From contig CP136066.1 of assembly GCA_032622095.1 (NCBI GenBank), positions 112,737,319 to 112,801,318 of the forward strand: 64,000 nucleotides of DNA. The letters run 5' to 3'. The translations under genes and the position numbers were made by a program. The notes below the pieces were generated by a model, which had not been told where the DNA came from, ran no database searches, and saw only the letters and a program-made list of their open reading frames with translations. The first letter of the stretch is position 1. Every line of letters begins with the position of its first letter. Of the stretch, positions 52,001 to 58,000 are shown piece by piece. This stretch comes from Siphonodentalium dalli (lineage: Eukaryota > Mollusca > Scaphopoda > Gadilida > Siphonodentaliidae).

Positions 52001-55000
52001 ACGGGAGGATCTCGGACTAAAGACCAGCACCTCCATCCCAATATCTTAGCCGGCTTTAGTACGAGAAGACTTGGACTATCCCATGACCAGTACCTAAAAT
52101 GAGTTCGCAAGTCAGGCTTTTTGACAAAATCCCACCTCTTGTTTAGCACATACTGAGAACGCAAACATTATTGAGAATGCACTTCCCCAACTGCACATTT
52201 CGGCGGGGGATACCGCCGTCTGCGATATTCCTCTATATAATTACTATTTGTACATTTTCTATGCTTCAAAATTTATCGGGCTTTTACCTGGGGATTCCAC
52301 CCTAGAAGTCAATCTATCACCTACTTTAAGTAGCAATTTTACTTTGCTTTGAAATGATGATTTTCCATAATTGGCGTTAATAGTTTCAGGACTGCAGATT
52401 TCAAAATAATGCAGAACATACTTGTCTTTTGACCTGGTTTGTACGTAGGTAACGCATATATTACCAGAAGGGTTAAAAAACTGTTATAATCACTACAACT
52501 GATATTATGAAATATTAGTGGCCAACTCATTGCACTATTAATTTTGAATATTGCATTTTGGGACTTGATTGAGCTATAATTACGGTGAGAATTGGTGATT
52601 GCGAGACCTACAGAAAATATTTTCGCTGTTTTTCATTCACAGCATTTTAATTTTAGGTACACAGTTGTAAAAAATAGGAGAAAAATGGGTGTAAAATGTC
52701 ATCTATTGTACTAAAATAATTTCAACCATTTGTTTCTTCAGAGCCAAATGACTTCATGTATGATGTGATTCAAAATGTGTGCAATAGAATTAAGGAATCT
52801 GAATCTCGATTAAATGAGCTTGACAAGGAATCTGGTGATGGCGATTGTGGATCCACGATCTCTAGGGGTGCTGATGGTAAGATGCTGAGCAATTTGCTAT
52901 TTAGAGATTACATTATACATTAACCATTTGTTTACTAACTGGTTTCTCCCATTCAGTTATACATTGGAATAGTTTATTATTCAAACAGACAACAAAATTG
53001 GGTAACAGATAATACAAGGACTGCTATTAGTAGATGGGATATGTTCTGGTAATAAATTCAACGATCAACCTAATGAATTTATTATCTGAAAATGTCCGAA
53101 GGGAACAACTTGCCTCAATGAGTATTTAATAACGCCACACCTATTGTTTGCAACTTCAAATTATACTTGCAAAATTATGTGTTTGGATTAAGTTATGAAG
53201 TGTTTAGAAATAGTAATGCAAAACCCTGAAATGTAATTTGTTGCCTGACATGTGAATCTGGTTAATGTTGATGAGACAAAGAGACAATTATCAGAAAGAA
53301 TTGTGAAGCGTCTAAGGGACAGTTGACTTCATGATGACAAGCTATGAACATTTTAAAGCCACATGGTGGTTTGTGCTAAAAAATACACCTAATAATATTC
53401 GCTTTTGAATTTTCTTCCCATATCAAAATAGGTTGATAAATACTTGAACTGCCATTCTATTTTTGCAATATATGTCCCTGAAAGACGCATTGAAGTCATA
53501 AAAAATACAACTTCAAACACAGTTTTCGGACCCGAAAAATCCTGCACAATTTGTATTCATTGTGGAATCTGAACATAGCATGCGACTGTCTGGAAAAGAC
53601 ATATTGCATTATCTTAAAGCCACATGACACCTAATAAAATTTGCTTTTGAAATTTTTCCTGGTATTTCCTGGTTTCCTGGTTGTTAAATACCTGAACTAC
53701 CTTTCAGCGAGCATTATATGTCCCAGAAAGACACATTGAAGTCATAAAAATAAAACTTTGAACGCGATGATTGGGTCCCAATAAAAAAAACAGAGTTATG
53801 TTAACACGAAACTATTTGAAAACTTCACACACTACTTTCTCTACATTTTAATCATAAAATTTTTATGTAGTACCGTATATTTTCCACGAATGAATGTTTT
53901 GAGATACCTCTTACCAAATTATGTATACATAAATTTTTGGGTTCGAATGAGCCATGTCCGTTTAACCTGCCATTGAAAGTATGAGGGTATCTGTTTTGGA
54001 AAAAGTCTAACAAAGTTTATTCAGAAACTGACAGGACTTGTTTTGTCATGTGTGATGATGCTTTTATATTATAGTTACGGTTTAATGGTCGAGGCGCATG
54101 CCGTTTGCACCGTGGTCAATTACATATGTGTGGAATCGCTTGAAGAATATGACATGGCCCCAAGATGAAGGAACGGTGTGTTTTTCAGTAACAGATGATA
54201 TATGTGATATTCACTGGAGTTGTTCTTTGTGTGTTATAAAGTGAAGCCGCATTCATTTTCGACCTCAATTGACTCGGAAATGTAGAACATATACCTAGTT
54301 TGGAAATTTCAAGTTTTTATTTCTGAATTTGGTACCTGCCATTTTCAAATGTTTTATCATTTGAGGTGAACTTAAATGAGCATAAGACCACTTTCAACAT
54401 AATTTGTTGAAAATGGGGGCGAGCTTAAACTGGGCATGGTGGACTCGAAGGTTGGTATGGTCAATGACTATCTATTAATTGTTTATTCCAGCTGTGTTGA
54501 AGAAGCTTCGAACGAGAGAGCGTCCAGGGTTACCTCTTAATAACCCATCAGCATTAGCTCTCACACTATCACAGCTAGTTGAGCAGTCAATGGGTGGCTC
54601 ATCAGGAGGGGTGAGTTAAATACTGAAACATTTGAGGGTGGCGTTGGGGTCTCAGACCTGCAAATTTGAGGCGAACGACCCTTCAGTTCACCTGGAGGTT
54701 ACCAAAAATGACGAAAAATAGGTTGCCTAGAAGTTTTTTTAAGGTCTCGCTATCACTGATTAATTAGCTCAATCATTATTCAATTAGTGCACCAAAAAAC
54801 GATTTTCAAAGAATAACTATTGCTCATGATAAGTGATAGTAGCAGTGGAAGACTGGATATAATGCAGCAACATGCTGAAGAAATTTAAGAAAATTGGGAG
54901 ATTGAATAATGCTGCATTTAGAAAAAAATTGTAGGTTAAATAAAACTTATAATGACTGGAATAATGAAGTATCATCCTCATTATTAAGATCAATATCTCA

Positions 55001-58000
55001 TTGTATATTCATTATTGTCCTCCGAAATAATTTTTGGGGGACTATTAGAAAAGCCGGTGTCCAGGTCAAGTTCGAATATGGGTTCGGTCCGCCAATTTTT
55101 GCTGGAATTATGGCCTCTTTTCGACTTAGAATCTGTCCATCCGTCCATTCGGAAAGTTTCCGGATGAGAACTTTATTTCGGGCTATCGGATCCGCTCATT
55201 TTTGCCAGAGTTATGACCCCTTTTAATTGAGCATGTCACAATTGACAATGCTTTTCATGCTCGAATCCCTGCATGTTCATTTCGACAAGAGTGCATTTAT
55301 CTCCTGAAATTTAATAAAGAGAACTCAATATTCCTTTCAGTTCATTCTCTTATTTGCTTGTCACAATTGAGATGAGCATTTTAGTTCAACTTGACGAAGT
55401 CAAGTTTGAGTTATTGCTATGGGTTGGTATCCGTCGTCCATCCGTGCATCTGTGATCAGTCAACAATTTCTGTTAGCACACTCCTACAGGTCACATCTGT
55501 CATCTGATTATCACCAAATTTCATACGGATTTTCGGGTGACCTCTAAATTCGTTAAAAACCATAGCCCCCATCAGCCATCTTGGATTTCAAATTTGAATC
55601 CATTGGCACACCCTGCAGGCCGCATTTATTGGAGAATTGTTTTGAAAATGTTTAGGATGTTCTCTAGGATCATCTCCAGATGGGAGTTTTTGAATTTGAA
55701 CAATTTTCTATGAAATATTCTTTGCATGACTAAATCCTTTAACACACACTACAGACCACATCCCTCATATGTTCATCACCAAACTTCATACGGCTCATCG
55801 GGGTGACCTCCAGATGGGAGCCATCCAATTTTTCCGAATTTCATTGATTCTTGGATTTTACTCTTTATATGACAAAATCCTTTATATTGAAGAATTGCTT
55901 TGAAAGTTTGCAGGCATGTTTAGAATCACATCAAGATGGGAGCTATCAAATTTGAAACATTTTTTCGATGACTAAATCCTTTGTCACACCCTACAGACCA
56001 CATCCCTCATCCAATTCTCACCAAACTTTAGATGAATATTTTAGGTGATCACTAGATGGAAGCTATTGAATATGAATAATTTTTTATGAAAAACATAACT
56101 GCTGTGGCCATCTTGGATTTTACTCTTTGCATTACTAATCCTTTGCACACCCCACAGACAACATCCCTTGTTCAATCATCACTAAACTTCATATGGATCT
56201 TCGGGATGACCACTAGAGGGGAGTCATAAAATTTTTCCGAATTCCATTAAAAAACATGGCTACCGGCAGCCATCTTGGATTTTACTCTTTGCATGACTAA
56301 ATCCTTTGCCAAACAACTACAGACCACACCCTTCATTCGGTCGTCACCAAACTTCATATTGATCTTCAGGGTGACCACTAGATGGGAGCTATCAATTTGT
56401 TTTTGAATTTCATTGGAAAACATGGTCGCCAGATTTTACTTTATATGTATCTTTTCATGTTGATATCTAGTATTACTTAGACATTTCAACTTTTCACATT
56501 CCTAATCACTCCATTGACTGTAACACATTAAATGACCACCCCACTTCCCAATTTAGCTACAGTGTCATTGACACTTTCATTATTGTATTGCAGTTTTATA
56601 GTTTGTTTCTGACTGCTGCATCACACGCCTTCATATTCATTGAATCTGCTTCAGAGGACTGCTGGGAGAAGGCATTGCAGCTCGGCATTCAAGCAATCAT
56701 GAGGTAGAATACACAGTCCTTTTAACTACTCTTTTACTGAATGGATTGTCACATTTTTAGCTCGACTTGACAAAGTCAAGTTTGAGCTATTGCCATGGGT
56801 TGGCATCTGCCATCCATCCGTCCGTGCATTGAGCCATCTGTGCATGCTTCCATGAACAATTTCCGTTATCACATCCTACAGGTCACATCTCCCATCTGAT
56901 CATCACCAAACTTTATATGGGGCTTCGGGGTGACCTCTAGATGGGAGCCATCATAATATCCAAAATTCATTTAAAAACATTGCCGCCATCAGCCATTTTG
57001 GATTTCAAATTTTCAAATTTGAATTCATCAGCACACCCTGCAGCTCGTAGTTATTCGAGACTTGTTTTGAAAATTTACGGATTAGTTTAGAATCACCCTT
57101 TGCATTACAAATCCTTTGGCACACCCTACAGACCACATCCTCATCCGATCATCACCAAACTTCCTGTGGATCTTCAGGATAACCAATAGTTGGGAGCCAT
57201 AATATTTTTCTGAATTTCGTTGAAAAACATGGCTTCCAGTGGCCATCTTGGATTTTACTCTCAGCATGACTAAATCCTTTGTCACACCCTACAGACCACA
57301 TCCTTCATCTTATCGTCACCAAACTTCACATTGATCTTCAGGGTGACCACTAGATGGGAGCTATCAAATTTCATTTGCTGATTTTCTGGTGAAATACACA
57401 GACCCGTATTTTTACAATTATAGTATTTAAGCAAAATATGACAAAAATAAGCTCAAATAAGGGTGATATGGTCATGTAACATATTTTCAGGTTGCCACAT
57501 GTTGTTATTACTGCCGACACATGCCGAAATTTATGTGTATGAATTAAAAAGGTCATAAATCAGTGAATTTTGCTATGGTTGAAGCCAAAATCTGGCTGCT
57601 GAATCTCAAATACATGAAAAAAAATAAATAAATAGGGTTATGTTAAATAGTCTTGATAATAATATAACGATACCTTTAAGGTGCACATATTTTATCTGAT
57701 TATTGTGCGAGTATAAAATAAGATTCAATTTCCTGGTGAAATTAATCACCTGCTGCAGGTGACCTGCACTGTCTTTCCTCCACCAACAAAACTGACAATG
57801 TCATAATATCGTCTAGCGGCTGACACAACTAAACTAATCAGTTCTGGTACTCGTTAGATTGTGCCACATTTTGGCTTCATAATATCTTTCTATTTATTTT
57901 GCTGTGTTTTAGGTATGGTGGGGCTGAGCCAGGAGACAGGACAATGGTAAGATCCAGAATATATAATAACAGCATTCTAGAGTTCAACCTGGTTCAACAT

